Shown: piece after piece, positions 9,568-18,161 of the stretch
Layout of the letters: each line of letters begins with the position of its first letter
How positions within the stretch are numbered: the first letter of the stretch is position 1
Source: Sphingobacterium cellulitidis
Lineage (GTDB): Bacteria; Bacteroidota; Bacteroidia; Sphingobacteriales; Sphingobacteriaceae
DNA: 64,000 nucleotides
Direction of reading: 5' to 3'
NCBI GenBank assembly: GCA_002245855.1
Contig: NOUX01000005.1
Coordinates: 310,001-374,000 of the forward strand
The notes under the pieces: model-generated
Database searches by the model: none
What the model was told of the DNA's origin: nothing
The model's input: only the letters and a program-made list of their open reading frames with translations
Position numbers and translations under genes: made by a program

Positions 9568-9897
9568 TTACCACCTCAGCTTATTCAGGGAATCAATATC
9601 CACTGATTTGGTATTCCTATAAACCATAATTATAATGGCCAACCCAACGGCAACTTCTGCCGCGGCCAAAGCCATAATAAAAAATACAAAAACCTGTCCG
9701 CTGGCATCGCCTCGGTATGATGAAAATGCAGCCAACAATAAATTCACTGAATTAAGCATCAGCTCGATGGACATCATAATAATAATGACATTCCGACGGA
9801 TCAATACTCCAATAACACCGATTGAAAAAATAATGCTACAGAAGATCAAATAATGATTCAGGGGAATACCCTGCATATTTTCCATTAAACTACCCAT
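9568..9897 (-). CDS. nuoK: NADH-quinone oxidoreductase subunit K
   Basis: 109 residues with three membrane helices, the normal architecture. Membrane glutamates of the proton path are seen in SIELMLNSVNLLL and AAAEVAVGLAI. The start overlaps the nuoJ stop by 8 bases. An internal ATG at codon 8 (MQGIPLNHYLIF) would give a protein closer to the typical NuoK start, so the N-terminus is uncertain by seven residues. Confidence 0.93.
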   Translation of the reverse strand: MGSLMENMQGIPLNHYLIFCSIIFSIGVIGVLIRRNVIIIMMSIELMLNSVNLLLAAFSSYRGDASGQVFVFFIMALAAAEVAVGLAIIIMVYRNTKSVDIDSLNKLRW

Positions 9898-10396
9898 GTT
9901 GTTTAGCTCGTGTTTCTTTCTTTGCCAATAAGACTGCTCCTACCATGGCTGTTAACAATAAAATGGATGATAACTCAAATGGAAGTAAAAAATCACGGAA
10001 CAATACTTTTCCTAAGTTTTTCACTAAACCAATCTCCTCTTGACTCTTTACAAATTCATTGTTTGTTTCCAAAATTCGGAATGCCCCTAAAAAGGTCACC
10101 AACAAACACATTCCCGCAATAACGCCCATAAACTTCACTAAATGGGACTTCATCGGCTCCGTCTCTTTATTGAGGTTCAATAACATCAATACAAATAAGA
10201 ATAGAACCATAATCGCACCCATATATACAATGAAATTCACAACCGCCAAGAACTGTGCATTCAAAAGAATATAATGAACCGTAAAGGTGAAAAAAGTAAT
10301 GACTAAGTAGAGTACACTATGTACTGGATTCTTCGTGAAGATGGTCATCAACGCAAAAAAGATAGATAGAAACGCTACAAAATAAAAAATGCTCAT
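9890..10396 (-). CDS. nuoJ: NADH-quinone oxidoreductase subunit J
   Basis: 168 residues, five membrane segments, a core membrane subunit of complex I next to NuoK and NuoH. The NPVHSVLYLV motif and the NFIVYMGAIMVLFLFVLML stretch (pi-bulge helix 3) are diagnostic. It ends in a short charged tail KKETRAKQHG. It starts 3 bases after the nuoI stop and overlaps nuoK. Confidence 0.94.
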   Translation of the reverse strand: MSIFYFVAFLSIFFALMTIFTKNPVHSVLYLVITFFTFTVHYILLNAQFLAVVNFIVYMGAIMVLFLFVLMLLNLNKETEPMKSHLVKFMGVIAGMCLLVTFLGAFRILETNNEFVKSQEEIGLVKNLGKVLFRDFLLPFELSSILLLTAMVGAVLLAKKETRAKQHG

Positions 10397-10399
10397 AGG

Positions 10400-10924
10400 T
10401 TATGCTTGCTGATTTTGAGATAATTTGGTGATATCAAATTTTGGTTCCAACAATTTGTCTTTCCCATATATGAAATCTTTACGTAAATAATCTGCGGTAA
10501 CATGCGTACCATCCAAATAAATTGCTTCTTTCGGACATGCCTCTTCACAAAGACCACAAAATATACAACGTAACATATTGATCTCATACACTACTGCATA
10601 TTTTTCCTCTCTATAAAGGTTCTCTTCTCCTTTTTTACGCTCCCCTGCGGTCATCGTAATGGCTTCCGCTGGACATGATAATGCACATAGACCACAAGCA
10701 GTACAACGCTCTCGACCTTGTTCATCACGCTTTAAGGAATGTTGACCCCTAAAATTCTTCGAATAAGGTCTAATTTCCTCTGGATATTTTACCGTTGGAA
10801 TCTTCTTGAAGAAGTGTCTTATGGTAATCGATAAACCCTTTGCTATGGCAGGCAAGTAAATGCGCTCCCAAAAGTTCATCGGCTTTTGTTCTAATACTTT
10901 TTTTCTATTTGATAACGACTGCAT
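10400..10924 (-). CDS. nuoI: NADH-quinone oxidoreductase subunit I (2 x [4Fe-4S])
   Basis: 174 residues. Two ferredoxin-type clusters are visible, CTACGLCALSCP (about 74-85) and CIFCGLCEEACP (about 120-131), which bind clusters N6a and N6b and pass electrons from NuoG towards NuoB. The N-terminal amphipathic segment (IRHFFKKIPTVKYPEE) anchors it to the membrane arm. It is located between nuoH and nuoJ. Confidence 0.96.
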   Translation of the reverse strand: MQSLSNRKKVLEQKPMNFWERIYLPAIAKGLSITIRHFFKKIPTVKYPEEIRPYSKNFRGQHSLKRDEQGRERCTACGLCALSCPAEAITMTAGERKKGEENLYREEKYAVVYEINMLRCIFCGLCEEACPKEAIYLDGTHVTADYLRKDFIYGKDKLLEPKFDITKLSQNQQA

Positions 10925-10936
10925 GGCCTCTCCCGA

Positions 10937-11974
10937 TTAAAAGTAAGTGTCTTTAACAATGGTAATAATTCCCGTCAGTACAATATTTGCAATCGCCAAT
11001 GGAATCAACATTTTCCAACCTAAATTCATAAGTTGGTCATATCGGAATCGTGGCAATGTCCATCTTACCCACATAAAGAAAAAGATAAACCCAAATATTT
11101 TAAGGAAAAACACCAATACCCCTATTATTGTAATCCAATTCTCAGATAGACCTAAGTCATACATGAACGGGAAGTTGTATCCTCCGAAATATAATGCTGC
11201 CATCAAGGATGATGAAACAAACATATTGATATACTCAGAGAACATATATAAACCTAATTTCATGGAAGAATACTCTGTATGATATCCACCCACTAACTCG
11301 GTTTCACATTCTGGTAAGTCAAATGGAACCCGATTACATTCTGCAAATGCACAGGTCATAAAAATCAGGAATCCCAGAGGTTGAACCCAGATATTCCAGT
11401 TTACAAAGCCTGACTGTTGAGCCACGATTTCACCAATGGATAGTGTGCCAGTAACCATCAATAAAGCGATCAACGACAAACCCATTGCAATTTCGTAACT
11501 GATACTTTGTGAAGCAGCACGAATTGCCCCCATCAGGGAGAACTTGTTGTTGGAAGCCCAGCCTCCTAACATAATTCCATAAACTCCCAAGGCAATAACG
11601 CCGAAGATATACAAAACCCCGATATTCACATCTGCAACTTGTAAACTAATGGCTTTATCACCAATCGTTAAGGTTTGCCCCCACGGAATTACCGCAGAAC
11701 TAATACAGGCAGTAATAATTGCTATGGTAGGTCCTAGAATAAATAAGGTTTTGTGAGCTCCTGCAGGAATAATCTCTTCCTTGAAAAAGAATTTTCCACC
11801 ATCACATAAGGGTTGTAATATCCCAAATAATCCAGCTCGATCAGGGCCATGTCGGTCCTGCATGAATCCTGCAATCTTACGTTCTGCTAAAGTAGAATAC
11901 ATGGCAATAACTAATGTAACCACAAATATGATGACAACTAAGATTAATTTCTCTAAAATAAAGGCCGTTTCCAT
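10937..11974 (-). CDS. nuoH: NADH-quinone oxidoreductase subunit H
   Basis: 345 residues, eight membrane segments, the membrane subunit that forms the quinone chamber with NuoB and NuoD. Diagnostic motifs are AGFMQDRHGPDRAG (normally AxxQxRxGPxxxG), the acidic loop NRVPFDLPECETELVGGYHT, and the C-terminal RWTLPRFRYDQLMNLGWK. All match the family, and the length is normal. Confidence 0.96.
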   Translation of the reverse strand: METAFILEKLILVVIIFVVTLVIAMYSTLAERKIAGFMQDRHGPDRAGLFGILQPLCDGGKFFFKEEIIPAGAHKTLFILGPTIAIITACISSAVIPWGQTLTIGDKAISLQVADVNIGVLYIFGVIALGVYGIMLGGWASNNKFSLMGAIRAASQSISYEIAMGLSLIALLMVTGTLSIGEIVAQQSGFVNWNIWVQPLGFLIFMTCAFAECNRVPFDLPECETELVGGYHTEYSSMKLGLYMFSEYINMFVSSSLMAALYFGGYNFPFMYDLGLSENWITIIGVLVFFLKIFGFIFFFMWVRWTLPRFRYDQLMNLGWKMLIPLAIANIVLTGIITIVKDTYF

Positions 11975-11984
11975 CTTCCTTTTC

Positions 11985-13001
11985 CTATTTTAATTTTTCA
12001 GATCTTGCCAATTGCTCCACATTCGCCTCCTGTAATACCGGATTATCTTGGATTACACTCGGTGGATCAAATTGATGATAATGGTTCGAAGCAATTACCG
12101 ATTGATCGCTGATCTTCGTTGGCTCCTCTAAAACCCAATCATCCGTACGCTTGGTCTCGAATCTACAGGTATCACAGATAAATTCTTCAACCTCATTATA
12201 CTCATCTTTCCTGCCTGTTACACGGATGACATCTGGCCCTTTATACCATAATGTAACCTTTCCTGAGCATTTTGGACAATCCCGATGCGCATCTACTGGC
12301 TTGGTAAACCAAACCCTATTTTTAAACCTAAAGGTTTTGTCTGTCAATGCTCCAACCGGACAAACATCAATGACATTCCCTATGAAATCATGATCTAATG
12401 CCTCATGGATATAGGTTGAAATCTCAGCATGATCTCCACGGAATAATATTCCATGTTCACGCTTGTTTGTCAATTGATTCGCAACGTATACACAACGATA
12501 GCATAGTATACAGCGATTCATATGCAATTGAATCTTCTCTCCTATATCAATTCTCTCAAATGTTCTTCTGTCAAATTCATATCTGGTCTTCTCCGCTCCA
12601 TGCTCATAGCTTAAATCCTGAAGCTTACACTCCCCTGCCTGATCACAAACCGGACAATCCAATGGATGATTGATCAACAACATCTCCACCACTGCCTTTC
12701 TTGCATCAACTACTTCCGGAGAGGTGATATTTAACACCTCCATTCCGTCCATTACAGTTGTACGACAAGATGCTACTAACTTCGGCATTGGTCTCGGGTC
12801 TTTTTCAGAACCCTTACTTACTTTCACCAAACAGGTCCGGCATTTTCCACCAGTACCTTCTAGCTTAGAATAATAGCACATTGCTGGAGGAACAATCTCT
12901 CCGCCAATCTGCCGAGCAGCATTTAATATCGTAGTACCCGGAGCAACTTCAATTGTTATTCCGTCTATCATTACTTTAAAATTTTGAACTTCTTCTGCCA
13001 T
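11985..13001 (-). CDS. nuoG: Complex I subunit G, short Bacteroidota form (2Fe-2S / 4Fe-4S protein)
   Basis: Only 338 residues, whereas many bacterial NuoG proteins exceed 700. The Fe-S half is complete: C42, C54, C57, C79 for a [2Fe-2S] cluster; H112, C116, C119, C125 for the His-ligated N5 cluster; C164, C167, C170, C214 for a [4Fe-4S] cluster; and a further C242-x2-C245/C276-x2-C279 set. The C-terminal molybdopterin-oxidoreductase-like domain is absent, and the protein ends in a short hydrophilic tail. The frame is intact and it sits normally between nuoF and nuoH. I therefore read it as a natural short form, common as far as I know in this phylum, and not as a truncated gene. Confidence 0.9.
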   Translation of the reverse strand: MAEEVQNFKVMIDGITIEVAPGTTILNAARQIGGEIVPPAMCYYSKLEGTGGKCRTCLVKVSKGSEKDPRPMPKLVASCRTTVMDGMEVLNITSPEVVDARKAVVEMLLINHPLDCPVCDQAGECKLQDLSYEHGAEKTRYEFDRRTFERIDIGEKIQLHMNRCILCYRCVYVANQLTNKREHGILFRGDHAEISTYIHEALDHDFIGNVIDVCPVGALTDKTFRFKNRVWFTKPVDAHRDCPKCSGKVTLWYKGPDVIRVTGRKDEYNEVEEFICDTCRFETKRTDDWVLEEPTKISDQSVIASNHYHQFDPPSVIQDNPVLQEANVEQLARSEKLK

Positions 13002-13025
13002 CGTTGCTCTTAATTAATATGACCC

Positions 13026-14381
13026 TTATTCGGTTACTGGAACCAATGGATCTGCATAATGTGCTAAACCGTAGTTTCTCTTCTGTGCTTCTTCGGGATG
13101 TAGGATATGCCATTCAAATTCATCCCTAAAATGACGAATCGCAGCGGCAACAGGCCATGCTGCAGCATCTCCCAATGGACAGATCGTATTTCCTTCAATC
13201 TTTTGCTGTACCTGCCACAACAATTCAATATCCGACATATCTCCATGTCCTGTTTCGATCTTATTCAAGATCTTCTCCATCCAGCCCGTACCTTCACGAC
13301 ATGGCGAACATTGTCCACAACTTTCATGTCTATAGAAACGGGTATAATTATAGGTATTGCGAACAATACACTGATCTTCATCAAATACAATGAAACCACC
13401 TGAACCCATCGCCGTACCACTCACAAAGCCTCCGTCTGCCAATGACTCATAGGCCATCAATCGTGGATCTCCTTTAATGGTCTTCACAATCAGGTTCGCT
13501 GGTAATATAGGAACAGAAGAACCTCCAGCTACAACAGCCTTCAATCGTTTTCCATTCGCCATTCCGCCACAATATTCATCAGAAAAGATAAACTCTTCCA
13601 CTGGGACACCCATCTCAATTTCATATACTCCAGGTTTTGCAATATTCCCTGACGCTGAAATCAATTTGGTACCTGTACTTCTTTCAATTCCAATTTTAGC
13701 ATATTCCTCACCACCATCATTGACAATAGGAACTGTTGCAGCAATGGACTCCACGTTATTAACTACCGTAGGGCAGCCATATAACCCTGACACTGCAGGA
13801 AATGGAGGTTTTATTCTTGGATTCCCTCTTTTTCCTTCCAGGGATTCCAATAAGGCAGTCTCTTCACCACAGATATATGCACCACCACCTGGTTGCACAT
13901 AGATCTCTAGATCATATCCTGTCCCTAGAATATTCTTACCCAAAAAGCCAGCTGCTTTTGCTTCTTCGATCGCCTTCTCCATGATTCGGATTTGTGGCAT
14001 CATCTCTCCACGGATGTAGATATAAGATGTATTTGCTCCCAAAGCATAGCTGGAAACGATCATACCTTCAATCAAAGCATGCGGAAGATAAGTCATCAAG
14101 TAACGATCCTTGAACGTCCCAGGCTCTGATTCGTCACCATTACATACTAAATAGCGTGGAACACCTTCCGGCTTTGCCAGAAAACTCCATTTCATTCCTG
14201 TAGGAAATCCTGCTCCACCACGACCTCGAAGTCCTGATTTCTTCACTTCTTCCACAACATCCTCAGGTGACATGCTCTTCAATGCCTTCTCTACAGCACG
14301 ATAGCCACCCTTCTCACGATATACAGCGAAGGTATTGATACCCGGCACATTGATATGTTCTAATAATAACTTACGTCCCAT
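13026..14381 (-). CDS. nuoF: NADH-quinone oxidoreductase subunit F (NADH/FMN, N3 cluster)
   Basis: 451 residues. The NADH-binding GRGGAGFPTGMKW and the FMN-binding GGGAYICGEETALLESLEG are clear. The N3 [4Fe-4S] ligands are in ESCGQCSPCREG, with the fourth in GNTICPLGDAA. It accepts hydride from NADH at the tip of the peripheral arm together with NuoE. It starts 4 bases after the nuoE stop. All key residues are present. Confidence 0.96.
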   Translation of the reverse strand: MGRKLLLEHINVPGINTFAVYREKGGYRAVEKALKSMSPEDVVEEVKKSGLRGRGGAGFPTGMKWSFLAKPEGVPRYLVCNGDESEPGTFKDRYLMTYLPHALIEGMIVSSYALGANTSYIYIRGEMMPQIRIMEKAIEEAKAAGFLGKNILGTGYDLEIYVQPGGGAYICGEETALLESLEGKRGNPRIKPPFPAVSGLYGCPTVVNNVESIAATVPIVNDGGEEYAKIGIERSTGTKLISASGNIAKPGVYEIEMGVPVEEFIFSDEYCGGMANGKRLKAVVAGGSSVPILPANLIVKTIKGDPRLMAYESLADGGFVSGTAMGSGGFIVFDEDQCIVRNTYNYTRFYRHESCGQCSPCREGTGWMEKILNKIETGHGDMSDIELLWQVQQKIEGNTICPLGDAAAWPVAAAIRHFRDEFEWHILHPEEAQKRNYGLAHYADPLVPVTE

Positions 14382-14385
14382 ATTA

Positions 14386-14913
14386 CTAAGCCTCGCTTTT
14401 TGTTTTATTTTTTAAATCGCCGATTAATTGATCGACACTCTCCGGTGTAAGATTCTCATAGAAGGTATAGCTTGGACCGATCTGAAGCACGGGACCAAAT
14501 CCACATGCCGCCAAACACTCCACGCCCCGCCAAGAGAACATCCCATCATCAGTCACTTCTCCTTCTTTTACGCCTAATTTCTCTTCAATATGAGCCATGA
14601 TCTTCTCTGCACCAACCAAGCAACATGGCCCCGTTCGGCATACCTCAAGAACATATTTTCCTTGTGGCTGTAAAAAATACATGGAATAGAAAGTTGCAAC
14701 CTCAAATACTTCGATAGGCTCAATGCTCAGGAAGGTTGCTACTTTCTCCATAGCATCCACACTTAGCCAGCCATATTCCTCTTGTACCAAGTGAAGGATG
14801 GGCAATAATGCTGATTTTTGCTTTCCTTCAGGATAACGACTTACAACTTCGGAGAATTTCCCCAAAAGCTCTATCGAAAACTCGACAATCATATTTTCTT
14901 TAACACTAAGCAT
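14386..14913 (-). CDS. nuoE: NADH-quinone oxidoreductase subunit E (N1a cluster)
   Basis: 175 residues, thioredoxin-like [2Fe-2S] protein. The four ligands appear as CRTGPC (C-x4-C) and CLAAC (C-x3-C). The N-terminal helical part (LPILHLVQEEYGWLS, EVATFYSMYF) is typical. The ATG at 14913 overlaps the nuoD stop by 8 bases, suggesting translational coupling. A second ATG at codon 8 is possible. Confidence 0.95.
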   Translation of the reverse strand: MLSVKENMIVEFSIELLGKFSEVVSRYPEGKQKSALLPILHLVQEEYGWLSVDAMEKVATFLSIEPIEVFEVATFYSMYFLQPQGKYVLEVCRTGPCCLVGAEKIMAHIEEKLGVKEGEVTDDGMFSWRGVECLAACGFGPVLQIGPSYTFYENLTPESVDQLIGDLKNKTKSEA

Positions 14914-16141
14914 CTAATTCACCAGCTATTACGTTTAAACTACTCATATTGATAATCGCATCTGAAATTAACATCCCACTGGTCATTGGTGCAAACATCT
15001 GGTAGTTGATGAAAGATGGTCGTCTGAAGTGTAGACGATATGGAGTTCTACCTCCATCATGAACCAAATAAAATCCTAACTCCCCATTTGCCCCCTCAAC
15101 AGAATGATAAATCTCAGCTTTTGGAGCATCCCATTCTCCCATCACAATTTTAAAATGATAGATTAAGGCCTCCATACTTGTATATACTTGTTCTTTTGGC
15201 GGAAGATAAAAATCAGGAACATCTGCATGGAAAATGCCTTTTGGCTCCTTGTCAATCTTCTCCAGCGCTTGTTCAATGATGCGAAGGGATTGCCACATCT
15301 CCTCATTTCTGACCATAAAACGGTCATAAACATCCCCATTTGTCCCTACTGGAATATCAAAATCAAATTCCTCGTATGAACAGTATGGTGAATGCGCCCT
15401 AACGTCATAATCCACTCCAGTGGCGCGTAGAATCGGTCCGGACCAGCTATAACTTAAAGCTTCCTCAGGTGTAACTGCCGCAACATTGGAGGTACGCTCG
15501 ATAAAAATTCTATTTCTGTCAAATAATTCTTGAAACTCCTTCAATACTGGAGGAAATCTCTTTAAGAATTCTCTGATCTTTTCAAAAGCTACATCATTGA
15601 AATCACGTTCAAAACCACCAATACGACCAATATTAGTCGTTAATCGTGCTCCACAGATCTCCTCATAGATCTCATAGATGAATTCACGCTCCTGCATCAC
15701 ATACAAAAAGCCTGAAAACGCCCCGGTATCTACTCCCAAAATACCATTACAGATAATATGGTCGGCAATTCTGGCAAGCTCCATGACGATGACGCGCATA
15801 TATTGAACCCGCTTTGGAATCTCAATATCCAACAGCTTTTCCACTGTCATATGCCAACCCATATTATTGATCGGTGAGGAACAATAATTCAATCGGTCTG
15901 TCAATGGGGTAATTTGATAGAAAGGTCTATGCTCTGCGATTTTCTCAAAAGCACGGTGGATATAGCCAATGGTGGAAACAGCATTGACTATCCGCTCCCC
16001 ATCAATCTGTACAACATTCTGGAATACACCATGTGTTGCCGGGTGAGTAGGGCCAATATTTAAGGTCACCAATTCATCTTGAGGATCATTATCATCAAAG
16101 ACTGGTGCATTATGTGATATTCTTGAAATTGATTTACTCAT
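14906..16141 (-). CDS. nuoD: NADH-quinone oxidoreductase subunit D
   Basis: 411 residues, the 49-kDa homologue related to [NiFe]-hydrogenase large subunits. It forms the quinone site with NuoB. GPTHPATHGVFQ near the start (containing the quinone-site histidine loop), SPINNMGWHMTVEKL and the C-terminal DLPxxD-like region ADVPDFYLPP are seen. NuoC and NuoD are separate genes here, not fused as in enterobacteria. It starts 11 bases after the nuoC stop. Confidence 0.96.
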   Translation of the reverse strand: MSKSISRISHNAPVFDDNDPQDELVTLNIGPTHPATHGVFQNVVQIDGERIVNAVSTIGYIHRAFEKIAEHRPFYQITPLTDRLNYCSSPINNMGWHMTVEKLLDIEIPKRVQYMRVIVMELARIADHIICNGILGVDTGAFSGFLYVMQEREFIYEIYEEICGARLTTNIGRIGGFERDFNDVAFEKIREFLKRFPPVLKEFQELFDRNRIFIERTSNVAAVTPEEALSYSWSGPILRATGVDYDVRAHSPYCSYEEFDFDIPVGTNGDVYDRFMVRNEEMWQSLRIIEQALEKIDKEPKGIFHADVPDFYLPPKEQVYTSMEALIYHFKIVMGEWDAPKAEIYHSVEGANGELGFYLVHDGGRTPYRLHFRRPSFINYQMFAPMTSGMLISDAIINMSSLNVIAGELDA

Positions 16142-16152
16142 GATATCCGCTC

Positions 16153-16656
16153 TTATCGTCCAAAATAAAAATCCTTCTTATCCACACGATTTGGATCTTC
16201 TAGTGGATATTCCTTACGCATCGGGAAAACACCTAGATCATCCATATTTAAAATCCTTCTTAAATCTGGATGGCCTTCAAAATGTATCCCAAAGAAATCA
16301 TAAGTTTCACGCTCCATCCAATTTGCCCCATTCCACAATACCGTGGCGCTAGGAATACTTGGATTCTCCTTTGTTAAGAAAACCTTAACCCGAATACGAA
16401 CATTATGAACCAGGCTATGCACATGATATACAACAGCGAAAGGTTTTTCTTTCTCCGGATAATGAACAGCAGTAATATCAGTCAAATAAATAAACTGCAT
16501 GAATTCATCATTCTTAATGCTGGATAGCAAGTCAATGATATGTTCCGTATCGGTTTCGACTGTTAAAAGTCCTTTAGGTTCTGATATATGGGTTAGATGA
16601 TCGCCAAATTGTGACTTCAGCTTATCAATAACCGTTTGATTAGTCAACTTATCCAT
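16153..16656 (-). CDS. nuoC: NADH-quinone oxidoreductase subunit C
   Basis: 167 residues from the ATG at 16656, the 30-kDa subunit family. The signature [20 protein letters not shown] is clear, followed by the usual [12 protein letters not shown]. The chosen ATG overlaps the nuoB stop (ATGGATAA); the upstream TTG at 16668 is rejected because it adds four unconserved residues. It is a structural peripheral-arm subunit without cofactors. Confidence 0.95.
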   Translation of the reverse strand: MDKLTNQTVIDKLKSQFGDHLTHISEPKGLLTVETDTEHIIDLLSSIKNDEFMQFIYLTDITAVHYPEKEKPFAVVYHVHSLVHNVRIRVKVFLTKENPSIPSATVLWNGANWMERETYDFFGIHFEGHPDLRRILNMDDLGVFPMRKEYPLEDPNRVDKKDFYFGR

Positions 16657-17203
16657 TATCTGTTGCAATTCCGTACTTTTCTAATAAGGCTTTATACTCC
16701 GGCGTATTTCTTCGGTTCAAAGATTCGTTCTTTACAATATCCTGAAGTCTTAATACTCCATCCAGAATTGCTTCAGGACGGGGCGGACAGCCTGGAACAT
16801 AGACGTCGACTGGAATAATCTCATCAATACCTTGTAATACGGAGTAAGTATCGAAAATCCCACCACTTGATGCACAAGCACCAACGGCGATTACCCAGCG
16901 GGGTTCTGCCATCTGAACATACACCTGTTTTAAAACCGGCGCCATCTTTTTGGCAATTGTCCCCATTACTAGCAACATATCCGCTTGTCTTGGCGAGAAA
17001 CTAGGACGCTCCGCACCAAACCTTGCTAAATCATATGTGGAACCCATAGTCGCCATAAACTCGATCCCACAACAGGAGGTTGCAAATGGTAATGGCCACA
17101 ATGAGTTCGCTCGTGCCAACCCAATGGCCTTATCCAATGTCGTTGCAAAGAATCCTGCTCCTTCTACACCTGGAGGCGCATCTGATAAGGTAATATTACT
17201 CAT
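16649..17203 (-). CDS. nuoB: NADH-quinone oxidoreductase subunit B (N2 cluster)
   Basis: 184 residues. Ligands of the terminal N2 [4Fe-4S] cluster are seen in the tandem-cysteine [16 protein letters not shown], in GACASSGG and in VPGCPPRPE. The [18 protein letters not shown] motif is also present. It hands electrons to quinone at the NuoD interface. It starts 41 bases after the nuoA stop and overlaps nuoC. Confidence 0.97.
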   Translation of the reverse strand: MSNITLSDAPPGVEGAGFFATTLDKAIGLARANSLWPLPFATSCCGIEFMATMGSTYDLARFGAERPSFSPRQADMLLVMGTIAKKMAPVLKQVYVQMAEPRWVIAVGACASSGGIFDTYSVLQGIDEIIPVDVYVPGCPPRPEAILDGVLRLQDIVKNESLNRRNTPEYKALLEKYGIATDNG

Positions 17204-17244
17204 CTTATTGTCTATTAAATGATTGGCCTTGAATCAACCTGCGG

Positions 17245-17625
17245 TTAGTCCCAGTCCAATGCCTTCTTCTTAATGATATAAATAAACCCTAAAAGCAATA
17301 AGCCCATGAATACAAACATCTCAATCAATCCCTGCACCCCAAATTCGCGGAAATTAACAGCCCATGGATACATAAAAATCACCTCGATGTCGAAAATGAC
17401 AAATAAGATGGCTACCAAAAAATACTTGATTGAAAAAGGTTGACGCGCATTACCAACGACCTCAACACCAGACTCAAAAGCACCTAACTTGTTCTCGGTA
17501 CGTACTTTTGGCCCAATAAGATGTGTCCCAATAATTGTTGTAACACCAAAACCTACGGCCACCGCCAATTGAATTAATATAGGAATATAATCTATAGGCG
17601 CACTTTGCCCTGCTAGTCCATCCAT
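17245..17625 (-). CDS. nuoA: NADH-quinone oxidoreductase subunit A
   Basis: 126 residues with three membrane helices. The conserved loop between helices 1 and 2 (KLGAFESGVEVVGNARQPF) and the acidic FVIFDIEVIFMYPWA in helix 2 identify ND3/NuoA. It is the first gene of the 14-gene nuo operon that runs without a gap longer than about 40 bases to 4741. Its promoter is placed at 17656-17663. Confidence 0.96.
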   Translation of the reverse strand: MDGLAGQSAPIDYIPILIQLAVAVGFGVTTIIGTHLIGPKVRTENKLGAFESGVEVVGNARQPFSIKYFLVAILFVIFDIEVIFMYPWAVNFREFGVQGLIEMFVFMGLLLLGFIYIIKKKALDWD

Positions 17626-17655
17626 ATCTTTAGTTTATTGCTATTAGTAGTATAG

Positions 17656-17663
17656 CAAAAATA
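17656..17663 (-). promoter_or_regulatory. -7 promoter box of the nuo operon
   Basis: TATTTTTG on the minus strand matches TAnnTTTG 30 bases upstream of the nuoA ATG, giving a leader of about 25 bases. No convincing -33 TTG is seen at the usual spacing. Confidence 0.45.
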
Positions 17664-17980
17664 ACAAAATATGTCAATAAAAAAAGGATAGACCCAGCCT
17701 GAGGCATTGCTTTTTGTTATTTTGAATCATTATAAATTAGAGATGTTTTACCAAAGAATATAAAGTCCATGTATGATTAATTTTATCTAAACATCTAATT
17801 GATTTCCTGACAAATAACAAAAGCCAATAGGTCATGAGAATTGTATGGATAAGAAATCGGGCCGAGTCAAAAAGAAATATATCATGGGCTCCAAATCCGT
17901 ACAATTGGTAGAAAAGTCTACATCCCTGCTTGAGCAAGTTCGAGGGCATAATTATGGCGCTGAAAAAATGAATCCTATCA

Positions 17981-18007
17981 AGCCCCAGCGGGGCGGAATA
18001 TTTGTAG
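17981..18007 (+). repeat. Dispersed hairpin repeat, copy A
   Basis: A GCCCC/GGGGC stem around AGC is followed by the tail AATATTTGTAG. It aligns column by column with copies B, C and D, with covarying stem pairs. Confidence 0.6.
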
Positions 18008-18063
18008 AAAAAAAATGCATTAATACACAACCAGCCCCCTCCCTTCTTTCCACTCTCTCAATT

Positions 18064-18098
18064 CTCACATCTCACATTTCACATCTCACATCTCACAT
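18064..18098 (+). repeat. Heptanucleotide tandem array (CTCACAT)5
   Basis: Five tandem 7-bp units: four are CTCACAT and the third is TTCACAT. The array lies just before the terminator at 18101. It is one of several heptamer arrays in intergenic DNA of this window. Confidence 0.85.
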
Positions 18099-18100
18099 CT

Positions 18101-18155
18101 AGCATATACAACAAAAAAAACCCGCAAATTGCGGGCTTTTTTTGTTGTATATGCT
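18101..18155. terminator. Long-arm terminator after the ton/TPR operon
   Basis: Two 27-base arms with one mismatch are separated by a single base. The GC core CCCGCAA/TTGCGGG is bordered by A and T runs, so it can act on both strands. It lies 6 bases beyond the stop of the TPR gene and ends the seven-gene operon that begins at exbB. Confidence 0.85.
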
Positions 18156-18161
18156 GGTCGC

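Larger units (their letters stand above)
17664..18100. other. Intergenic region upstream of nuoA, gene-free
   Basis: I find no convincing gene here. Open frames on both strands (such as 17845-18102 plus and 17737-18030 minus) lack family-like sequence, and the first runs through the repeats. The stretch holds a loose inverted repeat (ATTAGAGATGTTT near 17731 against AAACATCTAAT near 17787), a dispersed hairpin at 17981-18007, and a heptamer array at 18064-18098. It may be the decayed remains of a repeat-rich insertion. Confidence 0.5.

Noticed and set aside
11985..13001. nuoG as a truncated pseudogene
   Set aside because: The frame is intact, all Fe-S ligands are kept and the operon spacing is normal, so it is read as a natural short form.
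17845..18102. Plus-strand open frame of 85 codons and minus-strand frame at 17737-18030 as possible genes
   Set aside because: They run across the hairpin repeat or the heptamer array, show no family-like sequence and have no promoter or ribosome-binding context.
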